From the NCBI GenBank assembly GCA_964399235.1, contig CAYNQC010000043.1, forward strand, positions 1-11,479: a stretch of 11,479 nucleotides of DNA, given 5' to 3'. The position numbers and the translations under genes were made by a program. Below, in pieces: positions 1-6,317 of this stretch (position 1 is its first letter; each line of letters begins with the position of its first letter). This DNA is from DASPPK01 sp964399235. GTDB taxonomy: Archaea; Thermoproteota; Bathyarchaeia; Bathyarchaeales; Bathycorpusculaceae. Below the pieces are notes generated by a model. The model saw nothing but the letters and a program-made list of their open reading frames with translations. It was not told the DNA's origin and made no database searches.

Positions 1-1121
1 GGGATAATTTCGCACCCATTATACTTGATGTACTCAAACTGTCTGAACTGAATTCGTCCATCTTCGGCGAGTTTGACTATTCTCGGCATCTGTTCAGAGA
101 CAGCGTCAATGAGATTCCGCACGGTTTTGCACACCTGGCTATAGGATTCTGGGTTCCAACGTTTCATCACATTCGCGTAAAGGCATCGTCCGCCGCACAG
201 TCTCAACGAACTGCAGCCTGAACATGGCTGATCGACGGATACTTTTTGGAGTCTCATCGGGTCTGCCGTCTTGATGTGTCCTAAGTAGAAGCTTTTCATT
301 CCCCACATGGTCGGACATGGAACGATCTGCCCGTCGGTCTGTATAGCATAGTTTATCCATGCCCCGCCGCAACGCAGAAGGCATTCATTCTCGCCTGACA
401 GAATCGACTCAGCAACGCCGAGTAACGGGTAAAGCCGCAGCACAATTCCCTTTTTTTCCATCTGGTCAACCCAAAACCTGACGAGTTTGCTTATTCCCGG
501 GTTGTAGCATTCTTCACTCCATCTCGCAAAATCTCTTCTCGTAAGATCCTTCTTCCAGAACCCAGCGTTAAGTTGCCAGTGAATTGAGGAAAACGGAAAT
601 TCGTCATTCTGGAGGAGCCATTTTACCTGCTTGTAAATGTCAGTATTTTCCATCACGGTCATCCGGGCGATCAATTCCCCTGAAAAACCGTTCTTCTTGA
701 TGAGCTTCATATTGCCAACTACTTTCTTGAAAGTCTCGGTTCCTCTGTAGAAGTCCGTAAGTGCTTCATCTCCGTCGACCGATACAAGAATCGTGTGGAA
801 ACGGTTCACATAGTCAGACTCTAAATGGTCTAAGAGCAGGCCGTTGGTTTGCATCATGAAAAGCTTGGGTTTCGTTTCGTCCATGATTTGTTTGATTTCG
901 TCAAGGCATAGGAGTGGTTCTCCGCCATAGAACGTCAGCACGCAGTCTGGATCCCGCTCACAGAACCTGCGAAGAGATTCAATATCATAGTTGATTTTAC
1001 TTGGCAGACTGTAGTCGACTTCGATGTCCGAGAAATCCTCATCAACGTCATCTAGGGCTTCACCGTAGCAGTATCGACATTGCGAATTGCATTCGGTGGT
1101 CAGTATTACGTGGAAGAACAT
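1..1121 (-). CDS. Radical SAM/SPASM enzyme, putative peptide-modifying (AF1577-like), 3' end cut by window edge
   Basis: A reading frame with no stop runs from an ATG at 1121 to the left edge (373 codons visible). The N-terminus has the radical SAM cluster motif C11-x3-C15-x2-C18 and a GGEP motif at 66-69, which binds the methionine part of SAM. The C-terminal third is a SPASM-type cysteine-rich domain: C247, C251, C269, C300, C303, C309, C313 and C331, enough for auxiliary Fe-S clusters. Enzymes of this class use a 5'-deoxyadenosyl radical to modify peptides or small proteins. The opening, the GGEP and the tail (ending near NGCEII) resemble the archaeal AF1577-like putative peptide-modifying family, so only a few codons are probably missing. 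An in-frame TGA at 1131-1133 rules out an earlier start; no clear ribosome site precedes the ATG. It lies 32 nt behind the MFS gene, so co-transcription is likely. The substrate is unknown. The class is secure, the subfamily is from memory. Confidence 0.88.
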   Translation of the reverse strand, partial: MFFHVILTTECNSQCRYCYGEALDDVDEDFSDIEVDYSLPSKINYDIESLRRFCERDPDCVLTFYGGEPLLCLDEIKQIMDETKPKLFMMQTNGLLLDHLESDYVNRFHTILVSVDGDEALTDFYRGTETFKKVVGNMKLIKKNGFSGELIARMTVMENTDIYKQVKWLLQNDEFPFSSIHWQLNAGFWKKDLTRRDFARWSEECYNPGISKLVRFWVDQMEKKGIVLRLYPLLGVAESILSGENECLLRCGGAWINYAIQTDGQIVPCPTMWGMKSFYLGHIKTADPMRLQKVSVDQPCSGCSSLRLCGGRCLYANVMKRWNPESYSQVCKTVRNLIDAVSEQMPRIVKLAEDGRIQFRQFEYIKYNGCEII

Positions 1122-1153
1122 TTTGTTCTGTCAAAGAGGCGCAATTCGTGCTC

Positions 1154-2374
1154 TTAAGCATATTTCTCCTTCGTCTTCTTGGCTTTGTCCAGGTAATCTC
1201 GGAGTTCTCTTTCTTTGATTCTTTTTTCAGGTAACGTTTCAGGGGCGTACATCAGAGGCAAAACCGCGACGAACAGAAAGAAGCTTGCCAGTGAAAATGC
1301 GGTGACCGTCTGGATCTGTCGTGCAAAGGGCTCGACAACAACAGGCAAGAATCCGGCCAGAAGATAAGGAAGTCCTCCGATTACGTAGAATTTCTCTTTC
1401 TGAGCTGTCTCAGCAAGGTCTCCCCATAGGGTCATAAAGAACACTGAAGCAAACATTCCCCATGCCATGCCGTCGCAGACCGTGTACACGTACCAAGAAG
1501 CTTGTATTCCTGAAAACAAGCTCAAGACTGCATATCCGATGCCCAAGACGACGAATCCTGTTATGACCACTCTTTTCCTTCCAACAATGTCACCGAGTAT
1601 TCCGCCGGCAACCGCAAACACGCCGGTTATAGCGAATTCGATGAAAGCGACAAACTGTTGAGAGTCTCCGAACACATTGCCAAGAATAGGGGATTCGGTG
1701 AAGTTGACTAAAGAAAACATGACCCATGGAAGAAGATACAGGGTGACGTCCTTCTTAGAGAGGATGGCGCGGTAAGAGGGTACATTTGAGGGTGACGGCA
1801 GCCCACCTCTGAGTCTAGAAAGACCAAAAAACAGGACAATACCCGCTGCTCTCCATGTCGCCAAGATCAACAAAGTCAGAAATGGATCCAAAACGTTCAA
1901 GGCGGCGGCAAGAACAACGGTCACAACGCCTACAGTAATCCACGTCAATCCGCCATAGGTGCCCCTATTTTCCACGGACGTTGTGTCAGCGAAGTAGGCC
2001 AGGCTTGAGGGCAACCCCAGTCCAGTTGAAATGCCAAGAAGAAGTGAGACAAAAAAGTTTGCGGTCAAGGGGAAACTCTGGATGCTATTTGCAAGTATTG
2101 TCATGAACGTTCCGAGCAGCATCCACAAAATCAGGTAGTTCTCTCGTCTTCGCGGAAAGACCTGCGCTCCCAATAGGGCAGAGAGGGCAATTCCGGCATA
2201 ATACATTCCATGCAGTGCCAAAGAGTCGATGGACGGTAACCCAAGCCTGCGAACTGAATCGCTGAACAACGCTGCTGTCAGCGTGAACCAAACAATGCTG
2301 TTAAGAACCAAAACCAGGGCTGGAGCAAACTCTCTGAACGGAATACGCGTTTCCAGTATCTTCTTGGGCGACAT
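1154..2374 (-). CDS. Major facilitator superfamily (MFS) transporter
   Basis: Integral membrane protein of 406 residues with about 12 hydrophobic segments, the first at residues 16-37 and the last near 360-380, and a long charged cytoplasmic tail ending KEKYA. An MFS loop motif (GGILGDIVGRKR, residues 257-268) lies between helices 8 and 9, the repeat of the usual loop 2-3 signature. MFS proteins are secondary carriers driven by ion gradients; no substrate can be read from the sequence. I chose the ATG at 2374; an in-frame TTG at 2386 would add four residues, and neither has a strong ribosome site. A plausible TATA element (TTTTATGAT on the minus strand, 2413-2421) would put transcription start near 2390. 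The radical SAM gene follows after 32 nt, so export of a modified product or uptake of a substrate is possible, but that is inference. Confidence 0.85.
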   Translation of the reverse strand: MSPKKILETRIPFREFAPALVLVLNSIVWFTLTAALFSDSVRRLGLPSIDSLALHGMYYAGIALSALLGAQVFPRRRENYLILWMLLGTFMTILANSIQSFPLTANFFVSLLLGISTGLGLPSSLAYFADTTSVENRGTYGGLTWITVGVVTVVLAAALNVLDPFLTLLILATWRAAGIVLFFGLSRLRGGLPSPSNVPSYRAILSKKDVTLYLLPWVMFSLVNFTESPILGNVFGDSQQFVAFIEFAITGVFAVAGGILGDIVGRKRVVITGFVVLGIGYAVLSLFSGIQASWYVYTVCDGMAWGMFASVFFMTLWGDLAETAQKEKFYVIGGLPYLLAGFLPVVVEPFARQIQTVTAFSLASFFLFVAVLPLMYAPETLPEKRIKERELRDYLDKAKKTKEKYA

Positions 2375-2412
2375 CCCGTGCGGCAACCTACGAATGATGA
2401 ATCATAGGTCTA

Positions 2413-2421
2413 ATCATAAAA
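2413..2421 (-). promoter_or_regulatory. Possible TATA box for the MFS/radical SAM transcript
   Basis: The minus strand reads TTTTATGAT here, centred about 27 bp before position 2390, giving a leader of roughly 16 nt to the ATG at 2374. The match to the archaeal consensus is moderate and no clear BRE is visible. Confidence 0.35.
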
Positions 2422-2444
2422 CATTTGTTGAGCCTGCAACTGTA

Positions 2445-2458
2445 TTGTTGTTCAACAA
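2445..2458. repeat. 14-bp operator-like palindrome (TTGTTG-tt-CAACAA) with an extra half-site
   Basis: TTGTTG at 2445-2450 and CAACAA at 2453-2458 are perfect inverted arms around a 2-bp centre. A further copy of the half-site, TTTGTTGA, lies at 2424-2431 and is an exact inverted match to TCAACAAA at 2452-2459. The cluster sits just upstream (minus-strand sense) of the MFS TATA candidate and just upstream (plus-strand sense) of the TATA at 2465, so a DNA-binding regulator could act on either promoter. The symmetry is seen directly; the role is inferred. Confidence 0.45.
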
Positions 2459-2464
2459 AAAGCC

Positions 2465-2472
2465 TTAAGTAT
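2465..2472 (+). promoter_or_regulatory. Putative TATA box with BRE upstream of the micro-ORF
   Basis: AAAAAGCC followed by TTAAGTAT resembles an archaeal BRE plus TATA pair on the plus strand. Transcription start would fall near 2495, 14 nt before the ATG of the micro-ORF at 2509, with GAGGGAT (2498-2504) as a possible ribosome site. The TATA partly overlaps the 23-bp palindrome at 2469-2491. Confidence 0.35.
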
Positions 2473-2491
2473 ATGTGTCCAACACGTATAC
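2469..2491. repeat. 23-bp near-perfect palindrome overlapping a TATA box; alternatively a terminator hairpin on the minus strand
   Basis: GTATATGTGT (2469-2478) and ACACGTATAC (2482-2491) are inverted arms of 10 bp around CCA; nine of ten positions are Watson-Crick and the tenth is a T-G wobble. Read on the plus strand it covers the end of a TATA box, the usual place for an archaeal repressor site. Read on the minus strand it is a hairpin followed within about 5 nt by a CTTTTTG tract (2457-2463 region), roughly 70 nt past the stop codon of the prenyl synthase, which would suit a terminator. The sequence alone does not decide between the two. Confidence 0.5.
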
Positions 2492-2508
2492 TCCTGTGAG
2501 GGATTGAG

Positions 2509-2556
2509 ATGAAGGCAAAGAAGCGAGTTGTCCCAGTTAGGGTTATACCAATCTAG
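2509..2556 (+). CDS. Possible 15-residue micro-ORF (or the relic of a gene start)
   Basis: ATG at 2509 opens a 15-codon frame, MKAKKRVVPVRVIPI, closed by TAG at 2554-2556, three bases before the convergent end of the prenyl synthase gene. It is preceded by a GAGGGAT element and by a BRE/TATA-like promoter at about the right distance. The product would be strongly basic and valine-rich. I recognise no family. It may be a real leader-type peptide, the truncated 5' end of a lost gene, or chance; the upstream signals are the only support. Confidence 0.2.
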   Translation: MKAKKRVVPVRVIPI

Positions 2557-2559
2557 ATT

Positions 2560-3558
2560 CTAAAGATCTTCTAGCATAGTCTTTGCAAGGCTTACAAGCA
2601 GTGCATTTGTACGTGTGTCCCCTATTTCATATACTAAGACAGTAGCTCTTTCAGAAAGCTTTTCCATTTTCTTTTTCAAACCGACCACAGAGTCCAAGTC
2701 AAACAAGACATTCGCTAGATTGTCAACGTCTTTTGACGTTATTCTCCCCTTTTTTATCAGTTTCATGATTTTGTCTTTCGACTTTGACTCTTCCAGAGCC
2801 AAAATCAGCGGAAGGGGCAAAGTCTCCCTGAGTACTCTTCGATTCAGTTCTTCAACCTCGAAGATGTCCACAAACTCTTCTCGCAGAGTTGCCAGAATGC
2901 CGATTATCCTGCCGTATTCTTTCATCGCCACAGTCGTGCTTTTGGGTGCGTCTGCAAGAAGTGCCGCGACGTGCATGTCTGCTTCTATGCTGGATCCTTT
3001 CATCTCCAAAACGTGGAAGTACATTTCAGAGGAGACATCGAACTTGCCTCGCATGTCCAGTTCTAAAGCATGAGCGTTGCCCACCTCGAAAAGACACTTC
3101 TTCACCACTGTAAAGATCTGCTTTTCTTTTCCAGGAGCCAGTTCTGCCACTGCGTCGCCTAGAAGTGAGAAGCCCTTTATGAGAAAGGCGTCTCCAAGCA
3201 ATATAGAGATATCTTGACCATATTTGCCGAAAACCGTTGTATGATCGTGTTTTCTTTTGGATCCATCGATAATATCATCATGAATGTCGAAGGCTGCTGC
3301 CATCATTGCCATTGCTGCTTGAGGTTTCAATGCGTTGTCGATTTTGCCTCCGGCTGCTTCGGAGGCTATTGAGAAGAGCCCGGGGTGAGTGAAGTCGTTC
3401 CAATATGAAAAGTAATATTCGAGAGCTTTCCGCAATTCCTCATGCTGAACTTGCTCACTCAAAAAGCTTCTTCTTACATACTCGTGACATTTCTTGCTGC
3501 GCACTTGAAAATCTTTAACAAGCATCTGAGACGTGGTCTTGCGTTTTCCCGGGTTCAT
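2560..3558 (-). CDS. Polyprenyl (geranylgeranyl/farnesylgeranyl-type) diphosphate synthase with an altered second Asp motif
   Basis: 332 residues, the usual size for an all-helical trans-prenyl diphosphate synthase. It would extend an allylic diphosphate with isopentenyl diphosphate, the route to archaeal ether-lipid side chains. The first aspartate-rich motif is intact (D94-D-I-I-D98, preceded by FDIH and followed by KRKHDHTT), then LLGDAF at 121-125 and an EMKGSS stretch with K187. The second aspartate-rich motif, normally DDxxD, reads E227-E-F-V-D231 and is followed by TLPLPLILAL. The Asp-to-Glu changes could still bind magnesium but are unusual, and chain length cannot be predicted. The ATG at 3558 has no ribosome site but lies 27 bp from the centre of a TATA box, which points to a leaderless mRNA. 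A PadR gene lies 46 nt upstream on the same strand and a palindrome surrounds the promoter, so PadR control is plausible. Confidence 0.85.
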   Translation of the reverse strand: MNPGKRKTTSQMLVKDFQVRSKKCHEYVRRSFLSEQVQHEELRKALEYYFSYWNDFTHPGLFSIASEAAGGKIDNALKPQAAMAMMAAAFDIHDDIIDGSKRKHDHTTVFGKYGQDISILLGDAFLIKGFSLLGDAVAELAPGKEKQIFTVVKKCLFEVGNAHALELDMRGKFDVSSEMYFHVLEMKGSSIEADMHVAALLADAPKSTTVAMKEYGRIIGILATLREEFVDIFEVEELNRRVLRETLPLPLILALEESKSKDKIMKLIKKGRITSKDVDNLANVLFDLDSVVGLKKKMEKLSERATVLVYEIGDTRTNALLVSLAKTMLEDL

Positions 3559-3571
3559 GGTGGATTGTTGA

Positions 3572-3595
3572 CTAGATCTGCTATTTAAGATCTAG
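3572..3595 (-). promoter_or_regulatory. Promoter of the prenyl synthase: TATA box enclosed in a 24-bp palindrome
   Basis: CTAGATCT (3572-3579) and AGATCTAG (3588-3595) form perfect 8-bp inverted arms around an 8-bp spacer. Read on the minus strand the spacer and arm edge give CTTAAATAG, a good TATA box centred near 3585, which is 27 bp before the ATG at 3558. A dimeric regulator bound to the arms would cover the TATA box and exclude TBP. The PadR protein encoded immediately upstream is the obvious candidate, by position only. Confidence 0.6.
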
Positions 3596-3604
3596 GAGAA
3601 TCGT

Positions 3605-3940
3605 CTAGTCTATGTCTTCTCGACTCAGTTGTTCTCGTAACACTAAGTTGTAGGTTTCAAGGTAATGTTCGCCCTTTTGTGTTATGCTGTACACTTTTCG
3701 GATCCTGCCGCCTTTTGAATGTCTTTCGCAGGTAAGGAAACTCTGCTTCTCCAAGCTATTGAGCATTGGGTACAGGGCGCCATGCCGCAGTCTAACGTTG
3801 AATTTTGCTTCCACTTGCTTCTTGATCATGTACCCCCACATTGGTTGCGTCTGAAGTAGTCTTAGTATTTGGATGTCGAGCAAGTTTTTGGTTATGCGTT
3901 GTACAATTCCTTTTCTGTATGTTTCAGCCAACTTTTTCAC
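3605..3940 (-). CDS. PadR-family winged-helix transcriptional regulator (first of a divergent pair)
   Basis: 111 residues, the size of a short (PadR-s2-like) regulator. The winged helix begins ITKNLLDIQILRLL (residues 16-29), continues through GYMIKKQVEAKF (36-47) and the recognition segment GALYPMLNSLEKQSFL (54-69), and the wing is KGGRIRKVYSITQKGE (76-91). A final helix (about 92-107) would form the dimer. Such proteins are usually repressors that respond to small molecules. GTG at 3940 is the start: a TAG stop at 3944-3946 lies in frame just upstream, so no longer form exists. No ribosome site is obvious; a weak TATA candidate (ACATAAATC, minus strand, 3988-3996) would start transcription about 25 nt before the GTG. 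It lies 46 nt upstream of the prenyl synthase and is divergent from a second PadR gene. Confidence 0.88.
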   Translation of the reverse strand: MKKLAETYRKGIVQRITKNLLDIQILRLLQTQPMWGYMIKKQVEAKFNVRLRHGALYPMLNSLEKQSFLTCERHSKGGRIRKVYSITQKGEHYLETYNLVLREQLSREDID

Positions 3941-4015
3941 GTTCTAGTTGTGTCTCTTTTTGTACTGGTCCATGTTTCGGCTTATTAGATTTATGTTGAA
4001 TTGCCCGTGCGAACA

Positions 4016-4053
4016 TATGCTTCGTTATGTTTTATTATGCTTGGCGTAAGCAT
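4016..4053. repeat. Three copies of an ATGCTT half-site (direct and inverted) between the PadR genes
   Basis: TATGCTT occurs at 4016-4022 and again at 4036-4042, exactly 20 bp (about two helical turns) apart, and its inverted form AAGCAT is at 4048-4053. The last two make a perfect inverted repeat, ATGCTT-ggcgt-AAGCAT. This spacing suits cooperative binding of a dimeric regulator on one DNA face. It lies upstream of both divergent PadR promoters. Confidence 0.45.
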
Positions 4054-4054
4054 G

Positions 4055-4072
4055 AACCTTTATATGAAGGTT
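4055..4072 (+). promoter_or_regulatory. Promoter of the second PadR gene with the TATA box inside an 18-bp palindrome
   Basis: AACCTT (4055-4060) and AAGGTT (4067-4072) are perfect 6-bp inverted arms around TATATG, so the TATA element (CTTTATATG) is itself the centre of the palindrome. Transcription would begin about 25 bp on, near 4088-4092, leaving a leader of about 90 nt. A second TATA-like stretch (TGTATATAG, 4076-4084) is an alternative. PadR proteins often repress their own genes at such sites; autoregulation is inferred from position. Confidence 0.5.
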
Positions 4073-4092
4073 TATTGTATATAGAGACTCAA

Positions 4093-4116
4093 GATATGTC
4101 TAACAAGAGACATGTC
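4093..4116 (+). repeat. 9-bp inverted repeat / leader hairpin ahead of the second PadR gene
   Basis: GATATGTCT (4093-4101) and AGACATGTC (4108-4116) pair over nine positions with one T-G wobble, around the 6-nt loop AACAAG. It would fall at the very 5' end of the transcript from the TATA at about 4062, so it may be an operator just past the start site or an RNA hairpin that protects or controls the leader. Confidence 0.45.
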
Positions 4117-4180
4117 GTAGCAACGTTCAACAGCCAAACTGTTGGACAAAACTACACAAATAAAAGAAGAGGGTGCCAAA

Positions 4181-4594
4181 ATGAATAACTCAAAAGAAGT
4201 CCAGACAAAGCTGATGAAAGGCCTTCTAGACCTCATAATACTCCAATTCCTAAACGGACAGCCAATGCACGGATATCAGATAATAACCAAAATCCGCAAG
4301 ACATTCGGGGTGTACTTTGGACCAAGCACAATCTATCCCTTGCTGGGAACCCTGGAAAAAAAGGGCTACGTTAAGAGCGATTGGGAAATGTCAACGGAAA
4401 GACCGCGAAAAGTGTACAAATTGACTACAGAGGGACACAACCTGCTCAACTTCACGGAAGACTCATTGACCTTCATATGTCGAAAAATCGGAACAAACGA
4501 TGCTCTAAAGGCTGGGTCGGCAGAAGAAAACGTCGCACACGCTACTTTGCGTCCGCTTTTTCGCAAGATCGAAACACCAAGGGCAATGATCTAG
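4181..4594 (+). CDS. PadR-family winged-helix transcriptional regulator (second of the pair)
   Basis: 137 residues. The winged helix runs from LMKGLLDLIILQFL (11-24) through GYQIITKIRKTF (31-42), GPSTIYPLLGTLEKKGYV (47-64) and a wing RPRKVYKLTTEGH (74-86). The C-terminal extension (about 90-137) is helical at first and then polar, longer than in the neighbouring PadR protein. I start it at the ATG at 4181, which has GAGGGTG at 4169-4175, five bases away; an upstream in-frame TTG at 4142 would add 13 residues but lacks such a site. The two PadR proteins share the same fold motifs yet differ at most positions, so they are not a recent duplication. The gene ends convergently with pncB, leaving 162 bp that show no gene. 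Confidence 0.87.
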   Translation: MNNSKEVQTKLMKGLLDLIILQFLNGQPMHGYQIITKIRKTFGVYFGPSTIYPLLGTLEKKGYVKSDWEMSTERPRKVYKLTTEGHNLLNFTEDSLTFICRKIGTNDALKAGSAEENVAHATLRPLFRKIETPRAMI

Positions 4595-4747
4595 GTCCAC
4601 CAGTCTTCCATCTATTTCAATCGAAGCACGGAGAAGGCCAAGACTCAAAATGCATACCCAGAGGTTTCAATCGAAAACCTATATCAACTTTCTTTATTCC
4701 CAGCGCCTTCTGGATTTTGACCAAAAACCCAAGTAGAAGAGTCCCAG

Positions 4748-4763
4748 AGCTTGTCTTCAAGCT
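4748..4763 (-). terminator. Stem-loop at the pncB stop codon, possible terminator
   Basis: AGCTTG and CAAGCT are perfect 6-bp inverted arms around a 4-nt loop that overlaps the TGA stop (4757-4759). On the minus strand a TTTTT run follows, but only about 22 nt later (4722-4726), so this is a weak terminator candidate; the T-run itself may be the functional part in an archaeon. Confidence 0.22.
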
Positions 4764-6151
4764 GAGTAACTCTGCCTTTCTAACTGTGCGGCTAATTGAT
4801 TTTTGATCCTTTTGAGGGCGGAGCTCAAAATTACTGGATATGTGGAAGCATTTGAGAGTTTCTTGTACTCATCCGGAAGTTGAGACAGATTGTCATGAGC
4901 AATCTTTCTAATCTCCAATAACGCTGGAAAGTCGCACGCAATGTGTCCTTTTCTCATCACATGTCGGAGCAGCGGTTCTCCCTTGATCTTCTCGTTTTCC
5001 AGGCCTATGATGTCTTTGGCGCATTTTCCCTCCCTGTTGTATTGCCGGAAGATCTGTTTTTTCCCAGGGAGGGTTATCTTTCCTTTGCTCAGTTTCATCG
5101 CGGGCACGAAAACTCCTCGCTCGACCTTGCCAGACAGCTTGTAAACAACGTCTACGTAAGGTCTGTCGAAGGAGGTGCTCATTCTTGTTCCGACACCGAA
5201 CGCGTCAATTTTCGCTCCTTCTTCCAAAAGATCTTCAATCACGTATTCGTCGAGGTCTCCACTCGCAAAAATCTTCACATACGTAAGACCATGCATGTCC
5301 AAAATTCGTCTCACGCTTTTGCTTATTTCAAGCAAGTTGCCGCTGTCAAGCCGAACTGCATTCAGTCTGGATCCTTCTTTTTCCATCTGTTTGGCGACTA
5401 CAACAGCGTTCTCTGCGCCTTTCAGATCGTTGTAGGTGTCTATGAGAAGAGTCGAGTTTTCGGGAAACGTCTTGACGAAGTTTCGGAATGCGTCTATTTC
5501 ATGGTCGAAAGACATTATGTAACTGTGTGCCATCGTTCCAAACACAGGTATGCCATATTTCATTCCAGCAAGCACGTTTGACGTTCCTTCTGCTCCGGCA
5601 ATGTAGCTGCATCTTGCAGCTTTCATCCCCGCGTCGGTTCCCTGGGTTCTTCTCAGACCAAATTCGATTACGGGTTTTCCTCGTGCTGAACATACTACTC
5701 TGGAAGCCTTTGTGGCCAGCATCGTCTGCAGGTTTACCGTATTGAGAAGAAATGTTTCGATCAATTGTGCCTCGATTATCGGCGCTGTCACCCTGATCAG
5801 GGGTTCATCGGGGAAAACTATGGTTCCTTCAGGAACAGACCAGACGTCTCCTGCGAATCTAAAGTCTTTCAAGTACTCCAGGAATTCTGCGCCAAATTTC
5901 TGGCCCTTCAGATATTTAATTTGATCTTCACCGAACTTGACGTTTTCAAGAAACAGCAAGACCTGTTCTAACCCAGCGAAAACGAAATATGACCTGTTAG
6001 GCGGTAGTTTTCTTATGAACAGGTCGAACGTTGCGGCTTCGTTTCTTTTGTTTTCGAGATAACTGGCGCACATTGTCAACTCGTAGAAATCGGTAAGTAG
6101 ACTCATGTTTGTCTCGTTGACGAAGTCCAACTCAGGTTTCTTCATGCGCAT
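4757..6151 (-). CDS. pncB: Nicotinate phosphoribosyltransferase
   Basis: 464 residues. The enzyme joins nicotinate and PRPP to form nicotinate mononucleotide with ATP hydrolysis, the entry step of the Preiss-Handler route to NAD. Family features appear in order: the N-terminal LLTDFYELTM (18-27); EFGLRRTQG (163-171) with the arginine pair that contacts substrate phosphate; GTMAHSYI (205-212), where H209 is the histidine expected to be phosphorylated; VRLDSGNL (266-273); FASGDLDEY (295-303) and FGVGTRMST (318-326) for phosphate binding. Length is normal for the family. Start is ATG 6151 or ATG 6145, two codons later; neither has a ribosome site, so the transcript may have little or no leader. 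A CATAAAC stretch on the minus strand near 6187-6193 could be its TATA. It is divergent from the RecA-like/polymerase cassette; no functional link is visible beyond shared spacing. Confidence 0.93.
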   Translation of the reverse strand: MRMKKPELDFVNETNMSLLTDFYELTMCASYLENKRNEAATFDLFIRKLPPNRSYFVFAGLEQVLLFLENVKFGEDQIKYLKGQKFGAEFLEYLKDFRFAGDVWSVPEGTIVFPDEPLIRVTAPIIEAQLIETFLLNTVNLQTMLATKASRVVCSARGKPVIEFGLRRTQGTDAGMKAARCSYIAGAEGTSNVLAGMKYGIPVFGTMAHSYIMSFDHEIDAFRNFVKTFPENSTLLIDTYNDLKGAENAVVVAKQMEKEGSRLNAVRLDSGNLLEISKSVRRILDMHGLTYVKIFASGDLDEYVIEDLLEEGAKIDAFGVGTRMSTSFDRPYVDVVYKLSGKVERGVFVPAMKLSKGKITLPGKKQIFRQYNREGKCAKDIIGLENEKIKGEPLLRHVMRKGHIACDFPALLEIRKIAHDNLSQLPDEYKKLSNASTYPVILSSALKRIKNQLAAQLERQSYSA

Positions 6152-6267
6152 GCACAGTTTACTATTTGTTTGATGGTTCTAAGAAAGTTTATGCCTAAAT
6201 CCCTTGGCGTTTTGATTTTTCACTTTAACTTATCTCTCCAGATCTTGCGAAGTGCGTTTCCCGCGAA

Positions 6268-6276
6268 CGTTTATCA
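6268..6276 (+). promoter_or_regulatory. Putative promoter of the RecA-like/polymerase cassette
   Basis: GCGAA followed by CGTTTATCA gives a BRE/TATA-like element centred near 6273; transcription would start about 6298-6300, shortly before the GGGGAG ribosome site (6306-6311) and the ATG at 6318. Just upstream is a near-copy of the element (GCGAA at 6247-6251 and CGTTT at 6255-6259, against GCGAA-CGTTT at 6263-6272), a short imperfect direct repeat that might bind a regulator. Confidence 0.35.
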
Positions 6277-6317
6277 GTTATCGCCGCGGCTTTCCATTTT
6301 GGGTTGGGGAGCTACGC

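Noticed and set aside
3941..4180. Possible tRNA or structured RNA gene between the PadR genes
   Set aside because: No cloverleaf or T-loop GTTCRANNC box is visible; the symmetry present is explained by short operator-like palindromes.
4615..4675. Two copies of TTTCAATCGAA exactly 50 bp apart, reminiscent of archaeal CRISPR repeats
   Set aside because: Only 11 bp are shared, there are just two copies, flanking bases differ, and no leader or cas genes are present. Probably chance in the convergent intergenic region.
4381..4806. A second open frame overlapping the 3' half of the PadR gene and running into the convergent gap
   Set aside because: Its translation has no recognisable fold, is rich in Arg and Ser, and has no ribosome site; it is the shadow of the PadR frame plus non-coding sequence.
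4943..5581. Long open frame antisense to pncB (212 codons)
   Set aside because: The sense frame is a clear pncB with all motifs; the antisense frame has no domain signature and is a by-product of codon bias.
6152..6317. Search for the crenarchaeal damage-response promoter hexamer (ANTTTC) upstream of the RecA-like/polymerase cassette
   Set aside because: No convincing ANTTTC copy precedes the TATA candidate; the nearest stretches (GCGTTTC, ATTTTTC) do not fit. Damage induction therefore rests on homology only, not on a visible site.
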